Source: Pontibacter sp. Tf4 (GTDB lineage Bacteria; Bacteroidota; Bacteroidia; Cytophagales; Hymenobacteraceae). Taken from it: a DNA stretch of 64,000 nt. The notes under the pieces were generated by a model that was given only the letters and a program-made list of their open reading frames with translations, did no database searches and was not told the DNA's origin. This document shows, in pieces, positions 26,701 through 34,876 of the stretch; position 1 is the first letter of the stretch, and the number at the start of each line of letters is the position of its first letter. The stretch is from assembly GCF_014212495.1 (NCBI RefSeq), contig NZ_JACKZC010000003.1, positions 248,001-312,000 of the forward strand, written 5' to 3'. A program made the translations under genes and the position numbers.

Positions 26701-27315
26701 AAGGATCGGAATACCGTTTTGATGCGTCTGACCTATCAGAACTTTACGGCTGGCAGGGTCTGCTATCGTTTTGTTGTTACCGGAAACGGTATAGCGGGTT
26801 AAACGGCCTATAGTTGCATTGCGGTACTCGTTGGTGGCAGGGTTGTAAGTGCCTTTTCCATAATGAAACAGATGGTGGCGGTCGACTACATAAAGCAGGT
26901 AAATGTAGCCATTGCTCTCAAAATTCGGGTCCAGCTCAAAACCTAGCAGGCCATGGTCGCCCCAGTCACCTACTTCTTCGCTGATATCGAGCACGGGTTG
27001 CGGTAGCCGCTGGCCATTCTCCACGATCCAGACTTTACCGGCTTTTTCCCAGACAAACAGCCGTTTACCGTCTTTAGAGAATTTCAGACCCACGGCCATG
27101 TTCCATTCGCCGCCTATTTCCTGCTCTATAAAGCCCTCAGGAAGGCCTGCAGAACTTTGTGCTTGAGCAGACGGGAAAGTGGAAAATAAACAAAAAAGGC
27201 AGGCAAGTAAGGTAAAAGAAGCAGCTTTCACAGCTGAGCGGTAGTTCTGATAAAGGTTGTAAGATTTATTGTGTATCGGTGTTGGCCGTGGATCTGGCAG
27301 GTAAAGTTTACTCAT
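23758..27315 (-). CDS. Secreted glucose/sorbosone dehydrogenase-like protein with PKD, Ig, LamG and T9SS type A domains
   Basis: 1,185 residues. A signal peptide ends near residue 53 (SAQAQ). A GSDH (PQQ-dependent aldose dehydrogenase-like) six-bladed propeller spans about 60-560, with GLLGFELDPNF, HGVGSLAFGEDGSLLVSAGDG, YNGKILRIDPATG, WALGFRNPFRF and LNFGWPMYEG. A PKD domain (about 568-655), Ig-like regions (about 660-860), a LamG/concanavalin-like domain (about 865-1085) and a type A sorting domain (about 1101-1185, YPNPARAGRINLW to VVLE) follow. It may oxidise or bind sugars at the cell surface; whether PQQ binding is intact cannot be judged by eye. Its LamG module is close to those of the next gene upstream. 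The ORF start lies 52 residues before the mature end, slightly long for a signal peptide; an internal start cannot be excluded. Confidence 0.87.
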   Translation of the reverse strand: MSKLYLPDPRPTPIHNKSYNLYQNYRSAVKAASFTLLACLFCLFSTFPSAQAQSSAGLPEGFIEQEIGGEWNMAVGLKFSKDGKRLFVWEKAGKVWIVENGQRLPQPVLDISEEVGDWGDHGLLGFELDPNFESNGYIYLLYVVDRHHLFHYGKGTYNPATNEYRNATIGRLTRYTVSGNNKTIADPASRKVLIGQTHQNGIPILFESHGVGSLAFGEDGSLLVSAGDGASAGGLDYGYIENDPFEHAVKDTYNKQALADGIITQLENIGAYKSQQLESYNGKILRIDPATGRGLQSNPFYDPKQPDAPISKVWALGFRNPFRFSVKPGSGSATSPGVLYISDTGWTSYEEINVAAKPGLNFGWPMYEGLEQMVYYMTYDMANKSAPNPLYGQNGCDQQYMTYQNLLQQPKRTEAPYFGNFCDWNQPIPKEYPTFVHARPAIEWGIGNGNGGARVGIFNGEDAATAMIGDANSGVTGPQFTGNSATGGIWYTGKDFPAEYQNSYFFGDYVGGWIKVATFDANHKLKAIKDFKANDAIVVDFASHPVTGGLYYINYASKVVRVMYTDGNYPPVAVAKADKLYGTSPLTVKFTGSESTDKENSALSYEWNFGDGSAVSKEADPTHTFTATTPKTFDVTLKVTDASGASATAKVSIAVNNTPPVVKITSPTTDNKYSVLEQTTYNMRATVTDAEHSGDQLSYAWQVALHHNTHNHPEPVDTRKETSATISPIGCDGEDYFYRFTLKVTDAGGLSATDYVDVYPDCSGGVVQAVSLSSPAPNAVFEAGKDIPLTVKFANASRKWSKVVYYAGSTQIAESITSPFNAVWKDAPNGTHNITAQATDDGVHFQTSEAVNITVGSSGKVELPNCLPGIAHYFGMDETTTDNGISDFASGSVAYCETCPVPGEGKFHGGLTFQNQAAVDLNDASKFSWSKSSPFTISFWMRSNTTVERNSVIVGRNATTSQMHWWIGTSPDGQAIFMLKDQNHQGQHIGEKGPKLNDNKWHLVTAVRDAATNKNILYVDGVKVDEADVVYENGFEGIAPLNIGYLPVGDGYHFTGTIDEMKLYERALTAAEITAEYNNGEGAYCGTNPLGTKDEHKLDRFFEAYPNPARAGRINLWMTELKPNQEMTVMLTNITGKKILQRRLHATQDGQLREVVEAKKLSPGLYNLTLILEDGTINRKIVVLE

Positions 27316-27494
27316 AGTTCGTACGTAAATATTACATGGTTAACACTTATTTATACCCCTGAGGCCCGGAAAGCCACAGGCAGGCACAATAACAGGCTTG
27401 CAGCAGAGCCTTACAGCCCGGTTGCCTGCATGCCTGTTAAAATCTATTCCGGCCCCGGAAGGCCATTATTTCAGATGAGTCAGAACGGCTGCTG

Positions 27495-29738
27495 TCAGTC
27501 CAGCACAACCAGTTTCCTGCTCAGTGTTTTTGCTTTTGTAACTATAGTTACCATATACAGCCCGCCGGCCATGGTTTCCGGTATTACTTCGGTCAGTTTT
27601 ATAGTTCCGTCTCCTTCTACCTGCAGCTCTTTTACCATCATCCGCCTGCCCGACAGGTCCGATAGCATGAAGGTTACCTTTTCATCAGGCACCAGGTTAT
27701 TTACTTCTACCTTCAGATCGCCGTGCTGTATCGGGTTAGGGTATAAGTAGAAACTGGAAAGCACCGTACCGCCAAACTCAATGATCACAATGTTGGAGAA
27801 GGTATGAGCACCGCTTTCTTTCACGATCCGGAGCCGGTAGTAACTGGTTCCTTTCAGTGGTTGCTCATCGGTATAGTTGTAGGCCAGCAAAACAGAACTG
27901 GAGCCGTTAGCCTGCACCGTACCTATTTCCGTAAAATCAAGTCCGTTCTCAGACCTTTCCACTACAAAATGCGAGAGATCCGTTTCGGTCTGTGTTTCCC
28001 AGTTCAGTTGCACCGTGTTGTTCACAAACTCACCTTCAAACTTTATGAGCTCCACAATGCCGTCGTACACCGTTTCGTAATTTTGGCGTATCTCTTCGTC
28101 AGTCAGGGCACGACCGAACAGCTTCACTTCATCCAGATCGCCCTGGTAGCGGTATTTGCCGGCCAGGTTCAGGTAACCGATATTGACCGGGCTCAGCGAG
28201 GCAAAGCTGTTCTGATACCGGAAACTGCTCTCCCCTACTTTTTCGCCATCTACATACAGCCTGTTCACGCCGGCAGCGCCATCGCGCACGGCCACTACCT
28301 GGTGCCACTTGCCATCATTCAGTTTCGGGCCGCTTTTCTCTACCATAGTACCCTGCCATTGCAGGTCGCGCAGGTCAAAAACAGCCTGCCCCGTGGTTGA
28401 GATGCCTATCCACCAGTGCATATCAGAATCCATGGCCTGGCGTCCGATCATTACCTGGTTATCAGAAGGGTTGGTGGTGGTTCTGGCCCATAGTTCTATG
28501 GTAAAGCTCTCGGTAGGGTCCCAGTTAAAATTGTAGCTTTCCTTTACATCCAGTCCGGCTTCGGTACCATTAAAGCGCTGCCCACCTGATATAACCCCCG
28601 GAACAGGCGACGGCCGGGCACCCGACTCGCAGGTAGCATCGTAAGGCGTATAATAGTCTTTAAAATGAAGGCCGCTGGTTTCGTGCAACATCCAGTGGTG
28701 GCGCAGGCCTACACTCTTATCGATGGCGTTCTTCACATCAATGGTAAAAGTCTGCTCTGCCTGGCCGGCGCTGTTCTTCACCAGCACTGTTACATTCTGC
28801 CTCCCGGCAGCTGCAGGTGTCCAGGTTATCTGCCCCGTTGAGGCGTTGATTGACATGCCCGGCGGATTTGAGTTAAAACTATAGGTAGGAGCCGGATTGC
28901 CGGTCGCCTGCACATCGTACAGGTACGGCTGCCCGACTACCCCGAATGTTACAGGTTCAGATGTTATAGTTGGAGCAATTGTTTTTGTACCGCAGTATAC
29001 ACTGGCGCCTTCGCCAAACCTGGCACGTACTTCGTTCTCTTCTAAAGCACGGTTGTAAACTATAATCTCATCTACAGCACCATTGTAGCGGTACCCATGG
29101 CTCAGGTCCAGGTAACCGATCGTAACAGGCGCCTCACTCAGGAAGTCAGCGGTGTAATCGTACCGGTACTCGGCTACTTTATAGCCATCAATGTACAGTC
29201 TGTTGCGCATGTGCATGCCATGGCGCATCACCACGACATGGTGCCACTTGCCGTCGTTTATCTTTTTTCCCGATTTCTCTATCCAGAAGCCTTTGCGCTG
29301 CATGTCGTATAGTTCGAACACCGCATAGCCTTCCGGGTCCACGCCTACCCACCAGCTCATACCCGAGTCTTTGGCGCTGCGGCCCATGATAACCCGGTTG
29401 TCCGGCGCTGAGCCTGTTACCTGCACCCACATTTCAATAGTAAAGCTATCGTAGCGGCCCCATTCAAAGCCTTGTTTTTCCGTGATGATCAGGCCGTTAG
29501 AAGTACCATTGAATTTCTGTGCGCCCGCAAACATGCTGCTGATCGGCGTTGGACAACTGGTACAGGAAGCCGTGACCGGCGATACGTTATCGGCATAAGT
29601 GCTGCCTGTGGTTTCGTCGAGGGGAAAATAGTGCACGATGCCGGGCGGACATTTTGCCTGCACAACAGTTGTTGTTAACAAGAGGAGAATAGCTGTCAGG
29701 GCGACAAGGGTGGTCTGTAGCCTGTTTGTACCTGCCAT
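27495..29738 (-). CDS. Secreted double-LamG protein with T9SS type A sorting domain
   Basis: 747 residues from the ATG at 29738. That start puts a good signal peptide (AGTNRLQTTLVALTAILLLL, cleavage near VVQAK) right at the N-terminus; the frame also reaches an ATG at 29810, which would add 24 residues with many Tyr and Ser before it. Domains: LamG 1 (about 29-250), a putative Ig/cadherin-like domain (about 252-336, GVVGQPYLYDVQATGNPAP), LamG 2 (about 341-553), an FN3-like segment (about 556-654, VQLNWETQTE and LSHFVVERS) and a type A C-terminal domain (about 659-747, FYLYPNPIQHG). There is no enzymatic domain. Glycan binding at the surface or in the matrix is the likely role. It lies upstream of the GSDH gene on the same strand with a 179-nt gap. 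Confidence 0.85.
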   Translation of the reverse strand: MAGTNRLQTTLVALTAILLLLTTTVVQAKCPPGIVHYFPLDETTGSTYADNVSPVTASCTSCPTPISSMFAGAQKFNGTSNGLIITEKQGFEWGRYDSFTIEMWVQVTGSAPDNRVIMGRSAKDSGMSWWVGVDPEGYAVFELYDMQRKGFWIEKSGKKINDGKWHHVVVMRHGMHMRNRLYIDGYKVAEYRYDYTADFLSEAPVTIGYLDLSHGYRYNGAVDEIIVYNRALEENEVRARFGEGASVYCGTKTIAPTITSEPVTFGVVGQPYLYDVQATGNPAPTYSFNSNPPGMSINASTGQITWTPAAAGRQNVTVLVKNSAGQAEQTFTIDVKNAIDKSVGLRHHWMLHETSGLHFKDYYTPYDATCESGARPSPVPGVISGGQRFNGTEAGLDVKESYNFNWDPTESFTIELWARTTTNPSDNQVMIGRQAMDSDMHWWIGISTTGQAVFDLRDLQWQGTMVEKSGPKLNDGKWHQVVAVRDGAAGVNRLYVDGEKVGESSFRYQNSFASLSPVNIGYLNLAGKYRYQGDLDEVKLFGRALTDEEIRQNYETVYDGIVELIKFEGEFVNNTVQLNWETQTETDLSHFVVERSENGLDFTEIGTVQANGSSSVLLAYNYTDEQPLKGTSYYRLRIVKESGAHTFSNIVIIEFGGTVLSSFYLYPNPIQHGDLKVEVNNLVPDEKVTFMLSDLSGRRMMVKELQVEGDGTIKLTEVIPETMAGGLYMVTIVTKAKTLSRKLVVLD

Positions 29739-29810
29739 GCTGCGGCGGATACGCTGGGTAATATCAGAAAAATAGCTACTTATGTATCTGTAACTGTAAC
29801 TATATGTCAT

Positions 29811-30174
29811 AAGTATTGAAATCTACTTGGTAAAGGGTGCTCTGTGCAGATTGAGCTAAACAACCTGCTTTGTGCTGTATTGTGTTTCTGACGCCTGAGC
29901 CGGTGTTTTGGCTTCAGGAACCTGGCATCTGGTACACTAAGTCGTAAGTATTAAAATTCCTGATTATTGGAAACTTCTTATATTACGGGTATTCGGTCAG
30001 CGGGTTTGGTCAATTTTTGTAAGGGCAACTATAGCCTCCACGGAGGCGCAACTATAGTTAGTAATTAACTATCAACCAGTTACAAACCAACCAACTTTAT
30101 AGTTGCCAATACACGCTCAAAAGCGCTTATGCTGCTCTAAAAAATAATACAAATTAAAGCCTGAGTATGAGTAA
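29811..30174. other. Intergenic region between LamG and PorP genes
   Basis: About 360 nt on the boundary of two reverse-strand units. It contains several CTATAG words, including a direct repeat GCAACTATAG flanking a GCCTCC/GGAGGC mini-hairpin (30024-30057). The promoter for the LamG gene should be here, but I see no convincing -7/-33 pair. No ORF was found. Confidence 0.4.
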
Positions 30175-31152
30175 CTATAGAACTGCTGCCTGTCTGTTTC
30201 TGCTCCTGTTTTCCGGCAACCTGAACAGGTAGGCAACCATTATTTCGTTCGTGGGCTGATCAATGGTTGCAGCTTCAGCTACAGGGGTTTCGTAGAGATA
30301 GCTCACTTGGAATTTATTAACCCGGAACCCGGCTGTTGCGGTAAAGGCAAGCTTGTTACGGTAGCCTGCTCCGGCCCACAGCATTTCCTGGTACACACCT
30401 TTCAGCTGCCCTTCTATAGTTGAGCCTGAAGAAGCATCATACTGATACAAGCCATTCAGCACCAATGCTATAGTTGACGACACCTCGGCACGAACGCCTG
30501 CCATGCCAACATGCCTGCGCGCATAGATATCGCTGATGAATTCATCGCCGGTATTCAGCATTTTACCCTCTGTTACATGCTGCATGGCATAGCCGGCATA
30601 AAACCCGCGGCCTGAGAGTGTCAGACCCAGGTCCAGTTCTGCCCAGCCGGTGCGGTTATTGGCGTTCAGCATCTGGCTGTAGCGGGGGTCGTTTGTGTTG
30701 TCGAGAGTCAGTTTGTTACCGTCCAGCGCAAGTGTTGTATAAGTAAGGCCGCCGCCCCAGCGCAGCATCAGTTGCTCTGACAACGTAATGCCCGAACTAT
30801 AGTTTGCCCGGACCTGCGTCTCGGAGAAGGGGCCAAACGACTCGCGAAACAGCAGCAGCCCCAGGTTGTGCTGCACCGAAGGAACTGCAGCCACCGGATT
30901 GCCATCCTGGTAAGTTCTGCCACTGTTCAGTTCGGCCAGGTTAAATTCTGCGGCGGCGGCAATGGTTTTGGGCGCATCCTCAAAACCGGTCCACTGGTTG
31001 CGGTAAAGTGCCGTCAGGCGGCTCCCGTCGAAGCCGGTAAGCGAAGGATTATAGTATAGTTTGAGCTGCGAGAAGTTGCCGGTATACTTCCTGTTCTGGG
31101 CAGTAGCGGTCAGGGTAAAAAGTGTCAGCAGCAATAGTATAGTTAATCTCAT
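30175..31152 (-). CDS. PorP/SprF-family type IX secretion membrane protein
   Basis: A 325-residue outer-membrane beta-barrel of the PorP/SprF family. A signal peptide (about 1-18, LLLLTLFTLTATAQ) is followed by YTGNFSQLKLYYNPSLTGFDG, the family hallmark in which a Tyr/Asn-Pro-(A/S)-x-(T/A)-G element precedes the first strands, then LTALYRNQWTGFEDAPKT. Alternating beta-strands continue to FRLPENRS at the C-terminus. In Flavobacterium, SprF-type proteins are needed for surface delivery of partner proteins that carry type B T9SS domains, such as SprB. Here the start lies only 6 nt after the stop of a type B protein gene, so they form such a pair. Confidence 0.9.
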   Translation of the reverse strand: MRLTILLLLTLFTLTATAQNRKYTGNFSQLKLYYNPSLTGFDGSRLTALYRNQWTGFEDAPKTIAAAAEFNLAELNSGRTYQDGNPVAAVPSVQHNLGLLLFRESFGPFSETQVRANYSSGITLSEQLMLRWGGGLTYTTLALDGNKLTLDNTNDPRYSQMLNANNRTGWAELDLGLTLSGRGFYAGYAMQHVTEGKMLNTGDEFISDIYARRHVGMAGVRAEVSSTIALVLNGLYQYDASSGSTIEGQLKGVYQEMLWAGAGYRNKLAFTATAGFRVNKFQVSYLYETPVAEAATIDQPTNEIMVAYLFRLPENRSRNRQAAVL

Positions 31153-31158
31153 AACATC

Positions 31159-34100
31159 TTATTTTAAAACAGTTACCACCCCTTTTTGCACCAGATCAAT
31201 GTCCAGAATCCGGATGATGTAGAAGTAAGGGCCTTCCTGCACATTGCCGTTGCGGCCTTTGCCATCCCAGCCTTTCTCCGGGTCGGTGCTGTGGAAGAGG
31301 CGCGTACCGGAGCGGTCCAGTACCGTAATCTCTACCTGATCGTAAAAGCGCAGTTCCGGCACGGTCCAGGTCTCGTTTATTCCATCTCCATCCGGCGAGA
31401 AGGCATTTACCAGCTTTATCCTGTCAGGGTCGAAGGGCAGTTTGGTTAGTGTAAAGGTGCGCTCCAGGCTGTTCTGGTAGGGGTCGGTGGTGCGTACGCG
31501 TATGGTAAACTCCTTTTTGCCAGACAGGCCTTTGTTCGAAACAAGGTAAAGCTGCGCATCCTGCACCCGGAAAAAGGAGTTATGGGCATCGCCTTCACCA
31601 GAAACCAGTTCATAGGTAAACACCTCATCCTCCGGATCCTGAGTAGTGAAACTGGCAAGCACATCGGTTGGCTCTGCATCCGGTTTAAACTCGGTGGCGC
31701 TGATGTTCAGTTCGGTTGGTGGCAGGTTTGGCTCAACGGTTACCTGTATACTTGCCTTTTTGTTTCCGAAGTTGGTAGTGTTCTCGGCCAGCGCCAGGTT
31801 GCCTGCCAGTGTGTAGGTACCGGCTACCTTGCGGTTATAGTTGCCGGGCTGCCACGTTACATTCAGGAAATCCTCCTCGCCGGTGGTATAGGTTACTTTT
31901 GCCTTCTGAGGTAGTTCGAGCGCGCTGAAATCAGTATCAAATGGCACGGTAATGTGGCCCGAAGGTGTTACAGAAGCGATCTCACGGGTTATTTTGGCTA
32001 CCTGCGCGGTTACCGGTTCGCCCTGGTTTCCGGCCTTGTCGGTCAGGTACAAACTAACCGTCAGCGTCCCATCCTTCAAGCCAGACAAATCGAGCCCTGA
32101 AATGGCAACTATATTTCCTGTAGCAGTTCCGGTGCCTGTTACAGCATTGCCGCCATTGTTACTTGTTATGGTATAGTTATAGTTGGCACCGCTTTCGGCA
32201 CCAGTAACCTTGACATTGACACTATGCTCGTTGTTAACATTTACCTGCTGCACATCAAACGCAACGGCATATCCTGATGGGGCAACCGAGTCGAAGGTTC
32301 GGGATAGCGTGTTGGAAGGCTCGTTTCCGTTTGATGCCGCATCTGATGCCATATCCGAAGCAATGCTTACAGTTACTTTTCCCTGCCCGGTGGGTGTTAC
32401 CTGGGCAGTATAGTTGCTGGCATCGGCTTTACTAAAGCTGGTTATTGTTCCGTTAGTTGTTTGAATATCGGCCTGCTCGAAACCTGTAACAGCTTCACTG
32501 AATTTAATGGTAACAGCAAACCCGGTATTCAGCAGTTCCGGAGTAGTTGAACTGATGGCTATAGTTGGCCTTGTAATGTCGGCAGTGAGCTGCAGCGTAT
32601 TGGAAGCCGTGTTGGTATTGCCGGCCAGGTCAGTGGCTTTACCGGCCTGTAGTTGTAGCGTCACGGCCCCATCCGTAGTTGGCGTTAGGGTAGCTGTATA
32701 AGTCCGTTCGTTCTGCGACTGCAGGTTGCTGATGGTGCCGTTAGTAACTATAAACCCGGAAGCCTGCAAACTATAGATGGCCTCGCTAAAACTGATCTGT
32801 ACCTGGAATGCCTTGTTAACCGGCGAAGTGGCGGTAGTAGCCAGGGTCGCAGTCGGTGATGTCCTGTCTATAGTTACTGTAAAATTCTCCCCTGCTCCGC
32901 TCTTGTTGTCCAGGGCATCGGCGGCAGTGGCTGTAAATGTATGCGTGCCTTCCGGTAAGGCAGTCTGTTCATAACTGAATTCCCATTTGCCGTCGGTGCC
33001 TGCTTTGGAAGTACCTATTACGCCGGTTCCGGTTCTGCTTATCGTTATATCTGCTTCGGGTTCAGCTGTTCCTTTTAAGAGCAACTTGTTATCAGAGGTA
33101 ATTCTGTCGTTGGCAACCGGGCCCAGATCTTCTGAAACGGCAACTATAGCCGGCGCCGGTGGCGGGGTGGCATCTATTGTCCAGGTGTAGGCAGCCGGGC
33201 TCTGGTCTGTATTGCCCGAGCCATCTGTAGCGCGTACCCGAATGGTGTGTTTTCCATCCGTCAGGTTCTGCAGGGTAACCGGGTTACTGACTGTCGCAAA
33301 AGCCCCATCATCGATACTGGCCTGGTAGGTAACACCTGCCTCGTTACTGGTAAAGCTAAAAGTAGCTGTTCTGCTGTTGGTTATAGCAGGCGGATTGGCT
33401 GTGATCTGTGTTTCCGGGGCATGGGTATCGGTTGGTGTAAGCATTGATTTAAGAGCACCGAACCATACCTGCGCCATTTTATCGTAGCCGCTGCTGTTGG
33501 GGTGCAGGTAATCGTGCATATCTGCCAGGCGGCTATAGTTCAAGCCTGCTCCGTTGGCCATATCTACCAGCACCAGCCGGTCTCCGGCAGCCTGCCGGCG
33601 GGTTGCCATTTCCTTCATGCGCTGGTTATAGGTGGCTGTGTTCTGTATATCCCACTGCATATCTTCGGCGTTGGCACCACAATCGGTACACTGTTTTATG
33701 ATCTGCGCCAGCACCACGGTTACCTCACGTTTGGCGCGGGCTTCATAGGCATCAACTTCCTTTAAAATGCTTTCGAGCTCGGTTATGTTCTGGTCGTAGC
33801 CCAGGCTGTTGGTACCAATATGCAGCAGAATAATATCGGGCTTGTACTGGTCCAGGTAAGGAGTACCGCTGTTGTTCTTCCCGTTTTTAAGTAACGTGGT
33901 GATGTCAGTGATCTTGGCACCTCCGAAACCGGCATGGTCCAGGTCGGGTGCGTACCCAAATTGCTGTTTAAAGGCAGTAACCGTGTTGGTACCTGACACT
34001 TCACTGCCAACCATATCTATAGTAAAACCTGCGGAGCGAAGCAGCCTGTAAAGCGTATTGCGGTAGCCAACCCGGTCGGCACGATCGATGCTACCACTTC

Positions 34101-34536
34101 CGCCATCGGTATTGGAGTCGCCGAGCGGCATGATGCGGTAACTATAGTTTGCCGGGTGCGTGGTTGCAGTAACAGTGTTGCTGTAAACGGTTTGCCCGCT
34201 GCCGGTTGCCTTTATGCGGTATTGCAGCGTTTCGGAGTAGCCCAGGTTACCATGATGAAAACCAGTGGTAGTGCCCCCGACCGTAGCAAGGGTAGTGAAA
34301 GCTGCGCCGGGCAGTTTAGCATACTCTATAATATATTGTGTGGCGTTTACATTTGACCAGGTAAGGTATATGGAGCCAGCCACACCGGGGGCTGCTGTAA
34401 GCTGAGGTGTTTCTAAAGGACTGTTACGGGTAATACCAACTTTATTTGCTCCCGGGGAAGCCGACACAGTAACAGCTGATAACAGGCACAACAGAAGCAG
34501 CAGATACTGCCATCTGAAAGGGTAAGGGTGAGCCAT
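31159..34536 (-). CDS. Surface SGNH-hydrolase adhesin with Ig repeats and T9SS type B domain
   Basis: 1,125 residues. A signal peptide (about 1-27) is followed by an FN3 domain (about 42-127) and an SGNH/GDSL hydrolase domain (about 133-370) with PLGDSNTDGG (nucleophile Ser141), LLHIGTNS (block III Asn) and MHDYLHPNSSGYDKM (Asp/His block V). About seven Ig-like or Big repeats follow (about 375-1000; TFSFTSNEAGVTYQ, SPVNKAFQVQISFSEAI, TPELLNTGFAVTIKFSEAV), then a type B (CHU_C) sorting domain (about 1035-1125, NAFSPDGDGINETW to VVTVLK). It is predicted to act on esters, probably of surface polysaccharide. It is followed 6 nt downstream by its likely PorP/SprF partner and is divergent from an O-acyltransferase pair. 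Confidence 0.88.
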   Translation of the reverse strand: MAHPYPFRWQYLLLLLCLLSAVTVSASPGANKVGITRNSPLETPQLTAAPGVAGSIYLTWSNVNATQYIIEYAKLPGAAFTTLATVGGTTTGFHHGNLGYSETLQYRIKATGSGQTVYSNTVTATTHPANYSYRIMPLGDSNTDGGSGSIDRADRVGYRNTLYRLLRSAGFTIDMVGSEVSGTNTVTAFKQQFGYAPDLDHAGFGGAKITDITTLLKNGKNNSGTPYLDQYKPDIILLHIGTNSLGYDQNITELESILKEVDAYEARAKREVTVVLAQIIKQCTDCGANAEDMQWDIQNTATYNQRMKEMATRRQAAGDRLVLVDMANGAGLNYSRLADMHDYLHPNSSGYDKMAQVWFGALKSMLTPTDTHAPETQITANPPAITNSRTATFSFTSNEAGVTYQASIDDGAFATVSNPVTLQNLTDGKHTIRVRATDGSGNTDQSPAAYTWTIDATPPPAPAIVAVSEDLGPVANDRITSDNKLLLKGTAEPEADITISRTGTGVIGTSKAGTDGKWEFSYEQTALPEGTHTFTATAADALDNKSGAGENFTVTIDRTSPTATLATTATSPVNKAFQVQISFSEAIYSLQASGFIVTNGTISNLQSQNERTYTATLTPTTDGAVTLQLQAGKATDLAGNTNTASNTLQLTADITRPTIAISSTTPELLNTGFAVTIKFSEAVTGFEQADIQTTNGTITSFSKADASNYTAQVTPTGQGKVTVSIASDMASDAASNGNEPSNTLSRTFDSVAPSGYAVAFDVQQVNVNNEHSVNVKVTGAESGANYNYTITSNNGGNAVTGTGTATGNIVAISGLDLSGLKDGTLTVSLYLTDKAGNQGEPVTAQVAKITREIASVTPSGHITVPFDTDFSALELPQKAKVTYTTGEEDFLNVTWQPGNYNRKVAGTYTLAGNLALAENTTNFGNKKASIQVTVEPNLPPTELNISATEFKPDAEPTDVLASFTTQDPEDEVFTYELVSGEGDAHNSFFRVQDAQLYLVSNKGLSGKKEFTIRVRTTDPYQNSLERTFTLTKLPFDPDRIKLVNAFSPDGDGINETWTVPELRFYDQVEITVLDRSGTRLFHSTDPEKGWDGKGRNGNVQEGPYFYIIRILDIDLVQKGVVTVLK

Positions 34537-34876
34537 GGATGCTATTGAATTTATACAAAATTTATTGCCCCATATAAACGATGCTGCATCCGGAAAGTTT
34601 TATAGTTTTTTGCCCATATTTATAAACAAAGTTATATTTTAAGTTATCAATATCACATTCTGATCCAAATTACCCCCGTATATATCCATATTTACCCATA
34701 GCTATATCTTACAAAAAAAATATAGTGTAAAATACTCAACCTTTTTTGCTGATAACTATATAATAGAAAGAAAGATGGCTTAACTCCCTGCCCTATCAGG
34801 AAAGCAGCTACAAACATGGGTCTGCATCAGCGGATGCAGGTAAGAAATGCTTCTTAACATCCTTTAAGCCGAGATT
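34537..34876. other. Divergent AT-rich promoter region
   Basis: About 340 nt of AT-rich DNA between divergent genes (type B adhesin to the left, MBOAT gene to the right). On the reverse strand a TAnnTTTG match occurs at 34627-34634 (read as TAACTTTG). No clear -33 partner is present. No ORF or terminator was found. Confidence 0.4.
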
